A DNA stretch of 43,735 nucleotides from Schlegelella_A sp035493195 (lineage in GTDB: Bacteria; Pseudomonadota; Gammaproteobacteria; Burkholderiales; Burkholderiaceae_C). The notes beneath the pieces are model-generated. The model saw nothing but the letters and a program-made list of their open reading frames with translations. It did not search any database and was not told the DNA's origin. Shown here in pieces: positions 43,728 through 43,735 of this stretch. Position numbers and translations under genes: made by a program. Location of the stretch: positions 1 to 43,735 of the forward strand of contig DATJIM010000048.1 in NCBI GenBank assembly GCA_035493195.1. Reading direction: 5' to 3'. The stretch's first letter is position 1, and each line of letters begins with the position of its first letter.

Positions 43728-43735
43728 GATCGGTT

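Overview
The window is a very GC-rich, tightly packed bacterial chromosome segment. I did not compute GC, but third codon positions are nearly all G or C. An OmpW-like porin, lipoprotein and Tat-type signals, two cytochromes c and a PEP-CTERM protein indicate a Gram-negative proteobacterium. I infer Betaproteobacteria from this mix, with moderate confidence. No rRNA, tRNA, CRISPR array, phage or insertion sequence is visible, and no gene-free stretch exceeds about 215 bases.

Layout. (i) 1-5349: a partial N-carbamoyl-amino-acid hydrolase, divergent from a branched-chain-type ABC transporter (binding protein, LivH, LivM and a fused LivG-LivF ATPase). (ii) 5469-7345: a GDSL lipoprotein and an OmpW-like porin. 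(iii) 7364-15609, minus strand: a long operon with 4-base start/stop overlaps. It encodes a SsuC/TauC-type permease and ATPase, an opine-dehydrogenase-family protein, a homologue of dipicolinate synthase subunit A, a hydantoinase/dihydropyrimidinase, an unknown protein, a tautomerase and an isochorismatase-glyoxalase fusion. L-serine dehydratase follows. (iv) 15787-18091: a GntR/FCD regulator, RidA and a CobW-type metallochaperone. (v) 18051-23112, minus: enolase-superfamily enzyme, metal-less M24 (creatinase-like) protein and two amidohydrolases. (vi) 23237-27274: a small alpha/beta-barrel protein and a three-subunit molybdenum hydroxylase. (vii) 27284-33018: two paralogous binding proteins matching the permease of (iii), two EamA exporters, a cupin and a third amidohydrolase. 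(viii) 33234-38971: di-haem cytochrome, unknown secreted protein, Tat-exported phosphoesterase, cytochrome c, and a membrane/[2Fe-2S]/cyclase-like protein. (ix) 38955-43727: a polar amino-acid ABC transporter with a lysine-less class IV aminotransferase homologue, interrupted by an opposite-strand PEP-CTERM gene.

How it fits together. Regions (iii) to (vii) look like one catabolic island for a cyclic or ureido nitrogen compound: uptake, hydroxylation by a Mo enzyme, ring opening by amidohydrolases, C-N cleavage by an isochorismatase-type hydrolase, and disposal through RidA and serine dehydratase. The substrate is unknown. The strongest evidence for unity is a near-identical inverted repeat, TGATCACA-N3-TGTGATCA, at 15681-15699, 23152-23170 and 28349-28367. 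Each copy overlaps the -10 region of a minus-strand promoter, and the first lies beside the GntR gene. This is probably the operator of that regulator and would tie the transporter operon, the enolase/M24/amidohydrolase operon and the separate binding protein into one regulon.

The most unusual proteins are the dipicolinate-synthase-A homologue in a catabolic operon, the lysine-less aminotransferase homologue, the M24 protein lacking metal ligands, and the cyclase-like protein that has lost a metal-binding aspartate.
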